Below are positions 21,925 to 34,337 of a stretch of 64,000 bases of DNA, piece by piece (position 1 is the stretch's first letter; each line of letters begins with the position of its first letter). The notes under the pieces are model-generated. The model saw nothing but the letters and a program-made list of their open reading frames with translations, was not told where the DNA came from and ran no database searches. Source of the stretch: Harmonia axyridis (Eukaryota > Arthropoda > Insecta > Coleoptera > Coccinellidae). The stretch is from assembly GCF_914767665.1 (NCBI RefSeq), contig NC_059501.1:54188798-54252797 (forward strand). Reading direction: 5' to 3'. The translations under genes were made by a program, and so were the position numbers.

Positions 21925-23810
21925 CTGTTTGCCATAGGCAATGAATTCGAAGGAACGTTCCAGTAAGATGGTGACCAAAGACCACACGAGGAGAAATGTC
22001 AAATATAGTTATCGAAACATCGATTTTATTCCTGTCTGCGTAAGTCACTACTTAGAAATTGTGTTTTTTTGCGTTTAAAATTTTTCATCGATAACTATTA
22101 AAGTATTCGTTTCAATTATAGTGTTTGCTGGAGTAACTAATAAATATGTACTCGATGAAACTACGATATAAAAAAACAATTTATTGCATGTTCAATTTCT
22201 GGTCTGTCAAATTTTTCCTGAATATTTTGAAAATGATGTGAAACGCGAGATTCAAAGGATCATGCATAAGCATTCACTTCATGTCTGTGTACTTAACCCA
22301 AATTTAATTGAACTCCTGTGTCTATTAGGGTATGTTAATGATAACTACGTGCTTCTTGTAATGACATGTTATTTCATACAGAAAATTGTTGTTTCGAAAT
22401 GAGTTTGTGTTAATCGATGTAACCGTTTCTACAAATTCTTTCATTAATATTTTATTGATGATTGACACTTAACCGCCTTCACCAATTCCTTTAATGATAT
22501 CCATTTTTATATGAATCGCAATCGATCATTTTGACTAGTAATTACAATTCGGGTTTTTTGGCTATTATATTAGCTCGCATGATTTCCGTACAAGGAAGAA
22601 TTAAAGGAATTTCAATTGATATTTATATCAACTCTCTTCGACAGTTGAAGAGAAGAAATTATTTTGAATTTCGTAATTTACAAATTCTTTGGAGTCTGCC
22701 GTTTCATTTCGTGCCAATTTCACTCTATATCAAAGGATTATAATGCATATGCGTTCATCAGTTTTGTATTTGAAAACATAAAATTTCTGCGAGGAGCCTT
22801 ATTAGCGAGACGATTAATAGTACCTATAGTCAAGTTTTGTGAAAAATTGTCTTCTGGTTACGGCAAACCGTTCAACCATTCACTGTTGGGTAAATATTAA
22901 GAGAGCTATGCCTGAAGTGCAGATGCGGCACAGTAAGAAAGCCTAAACAGAACACAACCAGTTCTCTCCCTAATCTATATATCAGTGAAAAATACCTCAT
23001 TTAATTCATTCTATTCTGTAGTGACTCTGCATGTCCGAGAGGTGGAGTTCCTAGTTACGCGTCTCACTCTAGCGCTACACCGTTGAATATCCAATCGGCT
23101 ATAATGTTTGACATTGTGACAAATCGAAGACGGGTATACGTGATATATTTATATTCATATGAATTATGAATGAAACATTATGAAAATATATATTTCAACC
23201 TTGAAAGAATGACCAATAAAATCATCAAACATAATCATAATCGAATGTCGATTGATCTTCGTGGATTTATGGTTTACCGTAAAATTTTTAACTGAATCTC
23301 CTATATATTCAGTCTTAGTTATCGACATAAAGTCACACCATTTATCGATATAAAATTGTACTTAGTATCGACACCAACATTTGTCGTACTCCTAATTGAT
23401 AATTTGACGAAAAACAGTATGTCGATAATTAGTACATAGAATTGAACATAACACCAAAACAATTATTCGGTGGAACATTAGAAGTGAGTTTCTGATAGAA
23501 AATCAAAAATCATCTTGCGAAGCCCATTTATCGACATCTGTATCGATATTTAGAAAACAGTATAACATTTTAAATGTACCTATTATCAAAACCCGAATTT
23601 CTCATTATTATGAAATGAATATCAAATTTTCCATAAAACTGGAGATAATCGAATATATAGAAGTATGTTTGTGTTCAAAAAATTATAATTCACTAACATT
23701 TCGTGGATTTAGACAGACATAAGCAAAAGGCGCGAGCTCAACAGTTCATCAAAGAAAATAGAATTCTCTCCACGTCAACTGACACTCGATAGAACATCAG
23801 CTGTTATTGT
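21925..23810. other. AT-rich unassigned DNA with repeated ATCGACAT-type words
   Basis: Open frames of 60-78 codons (for example 22184-22402) have no recognisable content. From 23300 to 23560 the word TATCGACAT and close variants recur on both strands, suggesting an old short inverted repeat. No terminal structure was resolved. Confidence 0.4.
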
Positions 23811-24036
23811 GAAAAAGTTGTAACATGTAAAATGAAAATTTTTACGATAGTTCTCTTTATTTTAATCTGGCTTCTATTATGATACAGAAGACTGCCTTCA
23901 ATGCACTCGAGTTCATATACTTTGAGATAATTCGCAGTCCATATGTTGATGATGAAATTTTCTTGGAGATCACTGAGGCACCAGTTTAGTTCTGAATCAA
24001 TGTGGACTCCTAGAACTTTTGCTGTGTAACTTATCT

Positions 24037-26124
24037 CACGGGCGTAGCCAGGTTTCAGTTTTGGGGGGGGTGGGGTTTTAAGACAAAGACGTATACAAAA
24101 AGAATAATGGGAGAATTTTTTTTCATGGAAATAAATGAGTGTTTGGATTGTGCTTACATATACATGGTATAGAAAAAATATCAAAATCATTCTCTGTATA
24201 TGCCACTGGTTCAAGAAAATAAAGCGAATAGTGCTTGACATAACCATAATCATATTTATTATAAAATATATATTTAACCATATAAAAAACAGAAACATTT
24301 GATTTCATTCACATATTATAAAAAAAAGTCTTCTGTTTTTTTTTATATATCAACTTCATGAGAGCCAACCCATTCAGTCTATTTTCACAAGTTTTATTTC
24401 TCAAGTATGTTTCGAGAAGAAAAGCATTCTCAAAATCACTTTTTGAAATTTAGTTTATTTCTTTACATCGATTCCTATGAATATATTTAGGAACTAAATA
24501 CCGTCGTAGTATACAACAGAGTACTCAAATTCAAATTCATGTTTAGAAAGTTTATATGCAAAAAAACGGCAAAAAAATGAAAATTTTTACCTTTTTTGCA
24601 TTTTTTCAATATTTTATCATGAAATTTTGGTGGCAAACCTCAGATTTGAATTCTGTACCCTATTAACAACGAAAATAAATCGAATAAATCAAAACTAACC
24701 CATTAACTGGATTATAGCAGAGATAGACAAAAACGCCAATTTTCAACTATCGTTTGAGCCAGTTTTATCGACAAAAAACTTGATGGAAGAAAACGCCAGA
24801 AGATGAAATTTTTTTCTGTATTTTTTTTTAATGTTCCGTCACGAAATTTTGGTGCTAAACCTCAGATTCGAATTCAGCACCCAAAAAAATACATACGATC
24901 GAAGAAATCACAACGTCCCCATAACTTTCCCTTGAGGGGCACATGTGAGCACAAATTGACTGGATTACGTAGAGGTAATTTGATTCAGATTTCAGATCAC
25001 AAATGAATTAAACTGAGAGCCAACCCATTCAGTCTATTTTCACAAGTTTTATTTCTCAAGTATGTTTCGAGAAGAAAAGCATTCTCAAAATCACTTTTTG
25101 AAATTTAGTTTATTTCTTTACATCGATTCCTATGAATATATTTAGGAACTGAATACCGTCGTAGTATACAACAGAGTACTCAAATTCAAATTCATGTTTA
25201 GAAAGTTTATATGCAAAAAAACGGCAAAAAAATGAAAATTTTTACCTTTTTTGCATTTTTTCAATATTTTATCATGAAATTTTGGTGGCAAACCTCAGAT
25301 TTGAATTCTGTACCCTATTAACAACGAAAATAAATCGAATAAATCAAAACTAACCCATTAACTGGATTATAGCAGAGATAGACAAAAACGCCAATTTTCA
25401 ACTATCGTTTGAGCCAGTTTTATCGACAAAAAACTTGATGGAAGAAAACGCCAGAAGATGAAATTTTTTTCTGTATTTTTTTTTAATGTTCCGTCACGAA
25501 ATTTTGGTGCTAAACCTCAGATTCGAATTCAGCACCCAAAAAAATACATACGATCGAAGAAATCACAACGTCCCCATAACTTTCCCTTGAGGGGCACATG
25601 TGAGCACAAATTGACTGGATTACGTAGAGGTAATTTGATTCAGATTTCAGATCACAAATGAATTAAACTGAGAGTGATAATTTCATTCACTTTTCAGAAA
25701 TTCCATCAAAAAAAATATTTTCGGGATTTTGAAAAAAAAAAGTTTCAAAGTGATCGATCTGAACTTACTGAAGGTACTATGAATACACTGTGTCCGTAAA
25801 GTATGGAAAAAATTCATTTTCAGCTAAACAGACCATTTTGAGAAATAATCCTGAAAATTGTCGATTTTTTATTTTAATTTACCGTATTTTAAAATAATAA
25901 TCTAATATACAGGGTGACTTACTTTCGAGTGATGACGTCATCGTAATTTTTGTTTAAATGGAATAACACACCCATTTTGTCTTAATTTTCCGATTACTCT
26001 AGCTGAGTTTGTCTGAGTTGTCTAGCGGCAATTGGTTTGAATATAACACCCTGTTGTTTGTTACATTTTTAGATTAATAAAAATTGTTTGAACCACCAAC
26101 CACCCCCCCTTGGCTACGCCCGTG
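24037..26124. mobile_element. Non-autonomous hAT-like element, 2088 bp
   Basis: Termini CACGGGCGTAGCCAGG and its inverted partner (one gap or mismatch) are flanked by an exact 8-bp duplication ACTTATCT (24029-24036 and 26125-26132). The 8-bp duplication and CA(A/C)GGGCGTAG-type ends indicate hAT. G-rich runs (GGGGGGGGTGGGG) sit next to both ends. No transposase is visible. It contains a 655-bp tandem duplication, and a short CAGGGTGACTTAC...ACACCCTG stretch near 25910-26055 may be a nested miniature element. Confidence 0.88.
24359..25668 (+). repeat. Near-perfect 655-bp tandem duplication
   Basis: 24359-25013 and 25014-25668 are two units offset by exactly 655 bp. By eye I see one difference (A at about 24496, G at about 25151). 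Both units carry an identical 67-codon open frame (24803-25006 and 25458-25661), which is a by-product of the duplication and not an evident gene. Such identity implies a recent event or an assembly artefact. Confidence 0.92.
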
Positions 26125-26999
26125 ACTTATCTTATACTATTATTCGTTGAGTTGGATAGAATTTGGGATTTCTGTACCAGCATTTGTGTGATGAAACAAA
26201 ATTTATTCAGTTCTATCTTTGTTCAGTACAAGGTTATTGTAACTGAACCAGTGACATGCTAGTTTCATCATTTCTGATGTGATATTTCTCATTTCTGGCC
26301 AATTTTGTCCTAATGTAAGTATATTCGTATCATCTAAGTAATTGACTACAACTCCTTCATCCAATTTTTCTCTTATCGTCACTCCAAAATCATTTTTATA
26401 AATAATGAACAAAACAGGATCCGCTATGCTGCCCTGTGACAAACCAAGTTTTATATTCATATTATCTGATCTTACTCGCTTTCCATTCACCTCTATTTCC
26501 ACCATTTGTGTTCTGTTCTCAAAATACGATAATATTCAGGCAAGAAATGGCCCTCTTATACCATATTTAAATAATTTCCTAGCTAGTTTCTCAATGTTTA
26601 CACAGCCATAAGCTTTAAACAGGTCCAGCGATAAACCAAATGCCAGCTTCTCTTCTTCACAAACATCCACTATATTCTTGATGAAATCATATATTGCCAT
26701 TTGAACCGATTTTTCCTTCAGACAACCATGTTGTGACCCTGAAAAAATATCAATGGCAAGCATGAACTCTAACAATTGTTTGCAATTGGCCATTTCAAAA
26801 ATTGTTGAGAAAAATGGTAATTCAATGATTGGGCGATAATTTCCATAATCAGAACGGCCTCCTTGTTTGAAAATTGGTTTGACAACTGCTTCTTTCAATT
26901 TATCAGGGAAAATTCCATGCTTCAATGATTGATTCAAAATAAACCCCAAAAGCTCTTCTATTTCACCATAGATCTGTTTTATAATGCCTAAAATGTAGA

Positions 27000-27495
27000 T
27001 TCAATTTGAATAACACAAGAGAAAGGAAAATTTGCATTTGGATTCAATGTAACATTTTCAAGCTTTATGCTGAATTTGATGTTGATTGAGTCATTATAAT
27101 TGTTGGAGAAAATTGAGAAGGAACTTCTAAAAACATTCTCCAATGTTTACGTGACCACGAACTCGACGGAATCGATATTTTTTGTAACGTAGACATATAA
27201 TCATAAGTACCATACCATAGAAAATTCGATATAAATATGGAAAAATAAATACCTCCTACTAAGTTGGGACTTTGCTTATAGAAATCAAATAATTCTGACA
27301 ATAATTCTTATGTAGAAAAAAGATCTATTCAATTCTTCTCACGGTAAGGCATGATGTTCAGCGCATTATAGTAATACTATTTTTGATATTAGTCTTTAAT
27401 TGAATTATGCAGCTAAAATCCAAATTCATCACTCAGTCCTAGATATATTAGCGCAAATTTACTACTAGCAATGATGACTATTATTATTGATTCAA
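27000..27495. other. Unassigned AT-rich DNA
   Basis: Nothing is recognised. It is the pre-insertion flank of the R1/I-like element. The start codon of the long frame that follows (27471) lies in this flank and in the target duplication, not in the element. Confidence 0.5.
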
Positions 27496-27508
27496 AATGT
27501 TACCCCTA

Positions 27509-29669
27509 CCCGAAATCATGGAGGGAGGCGAGGGTAGTATTCATACCCAAAGAGGGTCGAAAAGGCTCCCCAGAGCTTAAATCCTATCGACCCATATGCC
27601 TCACCTCCTTTCTCCTGAAGACCATGGAGAAAATAATTGACAACAACATACGAGGCAGTGTAAAACTCCACAGCAAACAGTTTGCTTATAGGGCGGGTAG
27701 ATCTACTGTAGACGCCCTTCATCATCTTCTTAGAGAGGTGGAAGGCACCCTCAACGCAAAGGAGATTCTGCTTGCAATGTTCGGTGATATCGGAGGGGCC
27801 TTTGACAATACCCTACATACCTCCATATGCAATGCAGCCAAAAGGAAAGGGATAGAACCCTCCACTGTTAAGTGGATATCAGCTATGTTGAAAGGACGAA
27901 CCGTTACAGCCTATCTGGGAGAAACCGAAGTGACTGTGCTGACGTGCAGGGGATGCCCTCAGGGAGGGGTTCTATCACCCCTGCTGTGGAGCTTGGTAAT
28001 GGATGGCCTCTTGGAGAGGCTTACACCAGGCGGATTTAACGTCCAGGCTTACGCCGACGACATAGTGGTGACGGTTAGAGGCAAGCATGTGGGCCCAATA
28101 AGTAGCCGAATGCAACTTGCTCTCAAAACTATTGAAAATTGGTGCGGGGAAGAGGGGCTTTCTGTCAACCCCTCGAAAACATCAATAATCCCGTTCACTA
28201 GAAGAAGGAATCTCGACCTCAGAGCTCTGGTCTTAAATGGTCAGACTCTGCACTTCTCTAGTGAGTGTAAATATCTAGGTGTTACCCTGGACAGTAAACT
28301 GAACTGGGGGAAACATATAGATAAGACTCTTTCCAGAGCCACGGCGGCTATGTGGGCATGCAAAAGACTCTTTGGAAAGACATGGGGAGTGAAACCGAAA
28401 ATGGTACTGTGGTTATACACAGCGGTGGTACGCCCTATTGTCACCTATGCATCTCTAGCATGGTAGACAAAAACCGAGAAGGTCACCATACGCATCAGGT
28501 TGCAGAAAATGCAAAGGCTGGCGTGCATTGGTGTCACAGGAGCTATGCGCACAGCTCCTACGGCAGCGCTGGAGGTCATAATCGACTTGCCTCCCTTACA
28601 CCTTCATGTAAGGAAATGTAGCCTGCTCGAAGCAATAAGGATTTCCCATAATGGAAAGCTCCTTCCTGGGAACTGGGTTGGACATATGAGGATACTGAAT
28701 CAACTAGATTCAAACCTCCTCGCAAAACCATCAGATATTATGCCAACCACCTACGATTTTGAAACGCCCTTTGAAACGGTTATAAATGACCGTCATAGTG
28801 CAATAAGTTTCATAAATCGTCTAGACAAAAAGTCATCCATATGGTTTACAGATGGATCAAAAACAGAGAAGGGCACCGGCATTGGGATATATGGACCTAG
28901 ACTGAGGATCTCTAAAGCCCTGGGAAGTGAGCCCTCTATTCTACAAGCCGAGATAATGGCTGTTTATGTATGCGCCCAGGAGTGTCTCAAAATGAACCTC
29001 AAAGGGGCGCATATCTACATCACCACGGACAGCCAAGCCACGCTGAGATCCCTGGAATCGTGTTGTCAGGGGTCTCTGCTGACTTGGGAGTGCCGTAACA
29101 CCATAAAGCAACTGGCCAGAGGAAACAAGGTGACTCTATTATGGGTACCAGGGCACTGTGGTGTTGAAGGAAATGAGAGAGCGGACGAGCTTGCAAAAAG
29201 TGCATCTAGGCTAAGACCTGCTGGACCTGAGCCTTTCTGTGGGATAGGAAAAGACCAATACAAAGCTGCGGTCCAGCTATGGGAGTTGAACAGTAGGACA
29301 ATCCACTGGACTAACACTCCTAGACTTGCTCAAGCAAAGAAATTCGTGAAGATTTCACCTACTTACACCAGAAAACTCCTGAAGCTGTCACGAGCGGAGC
29401 TTCGGGTGATGGTGGGACTGCTGACGGGGCACTGTCGGTACAAACATCATTTGTACCGTATGGGTAAGTCAGCAGACGAGATTTGCAGGCTCTGTGGATC
29501 GGAAGTAGAAACTTCTGAACACTTGATATGCAAGTGTCCAGAGCTGGCTGGCCTAAGAACCATTCACATGGGCAAGCCGGTCCTGGATACCAGAGAGGTA
29601 ATGGCCAAGGCCCCTAGGGAGGTTGTCAATTTTATTAACGTCGTTGACGACCTCCCTGGGTTTCTATGA
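27509..29669 (+). pseudogene. RT-RNase H polyprotein with a single in-frame stop
   Basis: RT blocks: SWREARVVFIPKEGRKGS, LKSYRPICLTSFLLKTMEK, QFAYRAGRSTVDALHHLL, motif A MFGDIGGAFDN, GCPQGGVLSPLLW, catalytic AYADDIVVTV, YLGVTLDSKLNW. RNase H from about 28840: WFTDGSKTEKGTGIG, ILQAEIMAVYVC, ITTDSQATLRSL, GHCGVEGNERADELAKSA, so all four D-E-D-D residues are present. A CRLCGSEVETSEHLICKCPEL zinc-knuckle-like motif is near 29490. The only break is TAG at 28464-28466 (ASLAW-stop-TKTEK), where relatives usually have tryptophan. The frame is the same on both sides. Confidence 0.9.
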
Positions 29670-29762
29670 ATGAGTAGGGTAGTGAACAAAAGATCTGCAT
29701 GGTCGCAGTTCCCGGAAGGCTCACCGAAGCAAAACGACCCCAGTTCAAATAATAATAATAAT
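27509..29762 (+). mobile_element. R1/I-like non-LTR retrotransposon, 5'-truncated, with 13-bp target duplication
   Basis: The element body ends in (AAT)n at about 29748-29764 and is bounded by AATGTTACCCCTA at 27496-27508 and again at 29763-29775. A tail and variable-length duplication are the hallmarks of target-primed reverse transcription. The 5' cut falls inside the RT. RT, RNase H and a terminal CCHC-type motif are all in one frame, apart from one stop codon. Older relatives lie at 5815-6000 and 9556-10010. Confidence 0.88.
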
Positions 29763-29997
29763 AATGTTACCCCTAGGTCACTTACAACCGTTCAAAAAAT
29801 ATTTCTAGGAAATATCAGTTTTGACCTACGATATTTTCTTATTTTATTTTAAATACAATAATCTCGAATAGTTTTGAGGTTTGAATGTGTTCTCGAACTT
29901 GAATGACCAATACGAAAATGCAACCGATTTTCTTAGTTATTACGAAAAAAGCTGGCGCTGTAAAGAGAAATGTTAAGACACTGCATTTCTCAACATA

Positions 29998-31503
29998 CAG
30001 GGTCTTTCACGAGGAACCTCACCCATATTTATACGGGAAACTACTGAACGTATTTTCATGAAATTCAGCACTTATAAGTATTTCACGATGCTGATGAAAT
30101 CTAAAATATTTTCAAGGCATGAGCACCTCCGGTTTTTCCGGAAATGACGTCAAATTCCGTTTTTCAAATTAGAACACCATTTTTTTATTGCAGAAATAAA
30201 TTCCTTAGAAAATTTCAAGTTATTTCGATGTAACATTTTTCAGTTTTGGTTGGAAAATTCTTTCTGAGCAGGAAAATTCGAAAAAAAAATCGAAAATAGA
30301 GCTCCGCTGAAACAAGAATTACTTCGAGGTTTTTGGATGAAAAATTTTCATTTTTGGGATTTTTCAAGATGTAAGATTGATGTATCCACTTTGGAAATCG
30401 AAATCGCGATTCATGATACAGGGGGTGAAAAAATCGCTTTCAAAGTTAGAAATTAGAACTCAATTTTTTTATGGCAGATATTGAATCTACGTTAAAAAAT
30501 AATGTGAGTGTATGCATCACACCCCTGCCCTAAAGTGGATATTTTCTGAGTTATTCACAAAAAACTGTTTTTCGTCTCGAATTTTCAGCTATTTCTTTTC
30601 CCTTTACGCCAAAAAGATGAAATTTTCAGGAACTGTTACTTAAACCTTGTTTTAGATTTTACTACCCTAATATGCAAGAGAAAAAAGTTACAGGTTGTTC
30701 CTAAATAGATGGCGAATTTTGATTCGAATTTGTATCGGAAAACTCTTTATTTAATTTATTTTTTTTTTTATTTAATTTCAACTAATCGGCCATCGGTTTT
30801 CTCTCGAGTGATAAATAAATGATTCCTTATGAACCATATGCAAAACCTTACCATGTTTTACATTTTTTTTTTTACTGATAGATATCATTAAAAAAAAAGA
30901 ATGTAAAACATGGTAAATATCAGAAAATATCCACTTTAGGGCAAGGGTGTGATGCATACACTCACATTATTTTTTAACGTCGATTCAATATCTGCCATAA
31001 AAAAATGGGGTTCTAATTTGAAAAAATTTATTTCTCACGATTTTGTCATCCCTAACTTTGAAAGCGATTTTTTCACCCCCTGTATCATGAATCGCGATTT
31101 CGATTTTTAAAGTGGATACATAAATCTTACATCTTGAAAAATCCCAAAAATGAAAATTTTCCATCCAAAAACCTCGAAGTTATTCTTGTTTCAGCGGAGC
31201 TCTATTTTCGATTTTTTTTTCGAATTTTCCCGCTCAGAGAGAATTTTCCAACCAAAACTGAAAAATGTTACATGAAAATAACTTGAAATTTTCTAAGGAA
31301 TCTATTTCTGAAATAAAAAAATGGTGTTCTAATTTGAAAAACGGAAGTTGACGTCATTTCCGGAAAAACCGGAGGTGCTCATGCCTTGAAAATATTTTAG
31401 ATTTCATCAGCATCGTGAAATACTTATAAGTGCTAAATTTCATGAAAATACCTTCAGTAGTTTCCCGTATAAATATGGGTGAGGTTCCTCGTGAAAGACC
31501 CTG
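29998..31503. mobile_element. Foldback element with TA duplication and CAGGGTC termini, 1506 bp
   Basis: Flanked by TA (29996-29997, 31504-31505). The left arm (29998-about 30551) and right arm (about 30927-31503) are inverted copies of roughly 560-575 bp; shared blocks include CATGAGCACCTCCGGTTTTT and GAATCGCGATTTCGAT. The 370-bp centre holds a second hairpin of 17-18 bp, ACCATGTTTTACATTTTT with its complement (30851-30915). No coding region. The TA target and CAGGG end suggest mobilisation by a Tc1/mariner-type transposase. Confidence 0.88.
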
Positions 31504-31505
31504 TA

Positions 31506-32259
31506 CACTATGTATAGGAATATTATAAAATTATAAAAAAAAACATAAAAATGGCGTGACCGATAGAAAGAATTCTTGTTGAAAGGGATGAGAGAAGTGG
31601 AAGTGAGTCTATTATTCATCCTTCTATATACACAGCCGATAATGGACTCATCATTAATTCAGTTTACATCCGATAAATCGATCACGAGAAGTTAATTGAG
31701 ACTTCAAAGATTCGAATTCATTATAACAGTCTATAAAATACGACAGTTAATCCCTAAACTTCGCCAATTTGTTGGTTATAAACAGCACGTAAGCGGGTTA
31801 TTTCAATAAAACAAGCCCTTTGTGTCGTCATAGCATAATTTCTTCAGAAGAACGTTTCCTTCATAGGAACTCCCTCATCAACTCGATAATATGGGAAGTT
31901 CAATAGACGACAAATGGGTTATTAGTGTGAATTTCCGACTGGCATTATTTCATGACAAAGGTTCATAAAGACAGTATTTCAACGGTAACTTTTTATATCG
32001 TGAGTTTCGTGATGGCGTAATCGATCATCTACAGTTCCATTCATTTCGCATGATAACAATGCGAAAGCTATTTACTGGGGATCGAAAACTAGGAACTTTT
32101 TGCTTTTATTTTCTTCACTCCCACTTCTCAATGTTATAAGCTTGGTTCTGTCGATTCTTGCTGTATTTTATATTACACAAGTCAACGAATATTCACAGAA
32201 TGTATCTGTTATTGGCTCAATTTTTTGAAGTAAAATCGGTGAAATGAGGTAATTTGCCT
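31506..32259. other. Unassigned intergenic DNA
   Basis: No repeats, open frames of note or RNA genes were found. Confidence 0.5.
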
Positions 32260-32787
32260 TAAGCTAGGTTGACATGGGTAGTGCATTGCGTCCAATGATT
32301 TTACTCCTTATTCACGGGCGACGAAACGACGTATATTCGTATCCCTATAACCTATTTGGCAAATTTATGTTGTTTCTTCGTCGGCACAAAGGGATGCCGA
32401 CCAGCCCTGATGACTGCACATGTCTTTCTGCGTCAATCTAGATATTTATGACTATGATGCGGCTCCTTTTTGATGGGAATTAACTTTGTCGGTATTCCTG
32501 CCTGTTGTTTATGACCGAATTAAATCTCATTCCGAATTTCTAAACATGTGATTTTTGTTGATCAATCGCAAAACATTTGTGGGTCTATTTTCATAGGACT
32601 GTTTTTATCCAAGGAATCTCGCTTTTTCGTTTTGTCTTGCCGTTAATATTTTCACAAAAATTTTCGTCTGAGAATATTTTTTTATAGTTAGGCTATAGAC
32701 AGGGTATCCCGGGATGAATGCGACAAATGGATGCATAAATAAAGGTCATCATGAAGGACTCGTATCAAGATCGCCGTTTGCTATATA

Positions 32788-32967
32788 CAGGGTGATGTTA
32801 ACCTTATAAGTGAAATTTCATAGTTCAATAACTCTTTAACTAATCGACAGGATAATTCCAAATTATGAACTGTAGTAACTCTACTATCGCCTTCCTTCAA
32901 TATTTCTGAAATCGGGAACAAATCAGATCCGGACTTTTTCTATTTTTGGAAATATTGGATCACCCTG
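32788..32967. mobile_element. Miniature inverted-repeat element, 180 bp, TA-flanked
   Basis: Begins CAGGGTGATGTTAACC and ends GATCACCCTG, with TA at 32786-32787 and 32968-32969. Only the outer 9-10 bp are inverted. It has the same terminal motif as the elements at 33056, 42152, 43976 and 54962. Confidence 0.7.
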
Positions 32968-33055
32968 TATGTGCTTTATGATTTTATCTCGAATTCGTAA
33001 ACACAAATAATTAATTCATAGAGAAAATTCAAAAATCATTTTTGGCACTGTCATA

Positions 33056-33307
33056 CAGGGTGATCAATAAACATTGCCTTATGAGTGGAATTTCATTGTG
33101 CGATAAACTTATCAGTAGAATTAAATTCGAAATTTGCAGATCGCAATTCCTGACGTCGAAGGAAATACCTTTTTCCTTTACCATTTTTTCCGAATCGGCT
33201 CGGTTGAAAAGATATGGGCTGTTGGAAATCCATAAAAAAAATGTAATTTTTAGTTATATCTCGATTATGGAATGGAATCGGGCATGTACAAGCAAAGATT
33301 CACCCTG
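33056..33307. mobile_element. Miniature inverted-repeat element, 252 bp, TA-flanked
   Basis: Begins CAGGGTGATCAATAAAC and ends TTCACCCTG, with TA on both sides. It carries an internal block, TTCCTTTACCATTTTTTCCG followed by AATCGGCTCGGTTGAAAAGA, that is also found near both ends of the 1.9-kb element at 54962-56907. The two families are therefore related. Confidence 0.75.
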
Positions 33308-33309
33308 TA

Positions 33310-34337
33310 TAGTTGGGCTATATATTTCAGCTGACTAATGTCTGTCAGATTTTCAAACAATTTACTGATTACCATCCTTTGAAGAAAAAGTAGAGAGTTA
33401 TTTCTGAAAATCTGACCACAACAAGGCAACTCTACAAATGTAGCAAAAGTATCTGAAGCAATTTTGGCCGAAGAAAAACGAAAGTGCACGACTTACTTTC
33501 CTCAATTTTTTTTTTACGAAAATGTCAAGGGCACAACTTTCCATAAGTGCAGCACAAAATCGAAATACAGATGTGCTGGGATGAGTTTTTTTCTAATTTT
33601 TGAGTATTCCTGTGAAAGACAAAAAATTAATGACTTCGGTGCTGTCCTGGCTTTTAATTGAATTTTGTGATATTTAGTATATGTACTAAAAATTATTTCA
33701 TCCGTTGATACCCAATAAACATATTTTGGGAAATAGTTTCAAAGTCGTATGTAACAAAAAAAAAGTTACAAAGTATCACAAACCTAGTACAGCACAATTC
33801 AGTAAAAAAAAAATCGAAAATAACCCTTGTCTTCTTCCACTATGGTCGCTCAAAGACCACGAAACACGTTAAATATCTAACATGTTTGATATCCCATTTT
33901 ACGTTCGTGCCGGCTGCGAAACCGTCCGTTTCGAGAATAGTTTCACAATTCCTCCGTTGACACGAGTCGATCTCTACACATAACTAACCTCGCCTGTGCT
34001 TCACTACCCGTGTCAACTAGGATAAATCGTTCATTTCGTGAATATTCGCACGATTCTTCCGTTGACACGGGTCGTTTTCCATGTATTCTTGAACCACAGC
34101 TGTGATCCACTTGCCATGTCAACCTAGCTTTAGGGGTGACATTGCCCATTGATGCTGTAAAGTTGTAACAAGTTACCTCAAGCAGTGTTGAGAGAAATTG
34201 CGCTGTCTTTTTTAAAATTTTTCATGATAAGAATGTAATTTGCAGTTTCTTTCGATGAATAAACTTACTAAAAATTATGTTTCCCAAAAATTTTGCATTT
34301 GTGTTCAACTCAACTTCAATTTGATTCAAAACAAATC
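33310..34337. other. Unassigned DNA with a 65-codon open frame
   Basis: The open frame at 33464-33661 (MAEEKRKCTTYFPQF start) is not recognised. Repeated GTTGACAC words are described under 32260-34134. Nothing else is seen. Confidence 0.4.

Larger units (their letters stand above)
23820..26990 (-). pseudogene. Non-LTR retrotransposon RT relic split by a hAT element
   Basis: Minus strand: NQSLKHGIFPDKLKEAVVKP, GNYRPIIELPFFSTIFEM, SGSQHGCLKEKSVQMA, motif A LSLDLFKAYGCV, a break near 26520, LGLSQGSIADPVLFIIY, and a catalytic box reading NYLDDTNIL. The RT then stops at about 26203. The following SYTAKVLGVHIDSELNW block lies beyond the hAT insertion (24028-23820). The YLDD spelling and VNIEK segment are unusual. 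The C-terminal domain is missing. Confidence 0.75.
32260..34134. repeat. Possible element with AGCTAGGTTGACATGG ends
   Basis: TAAGCTAGGTTGACATGGG at 32260-32278 has its inverted partner CCATGTCAACCTAGCTTTAG at about 34114-34133. Related GTTGACACGGGT-type words recur at about 33957 and 34055 in the same orientation as the right end, roughly 100 bp apart. Two small TA-flanked miniature elements lie inside. The outer ends are not sharply defined and no target duplication is evident. Confidence 0.4.

Noticed and set aside
24803..25661. Pair of identical 67-residue open frames considered as a duplicated gene
   Set aside because: They are identical only because the 655-bp DNA segment is duplicated; the composition and lack of any domain argue against coding.
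25905..26060. CAGGGTGACTTAC...ACACCCTG stretch as a seventh TA-flanked miniature element
   Set aside because: The right end lacks the TA duplication and inner bases do not pair; noted only inside the hAT entry.
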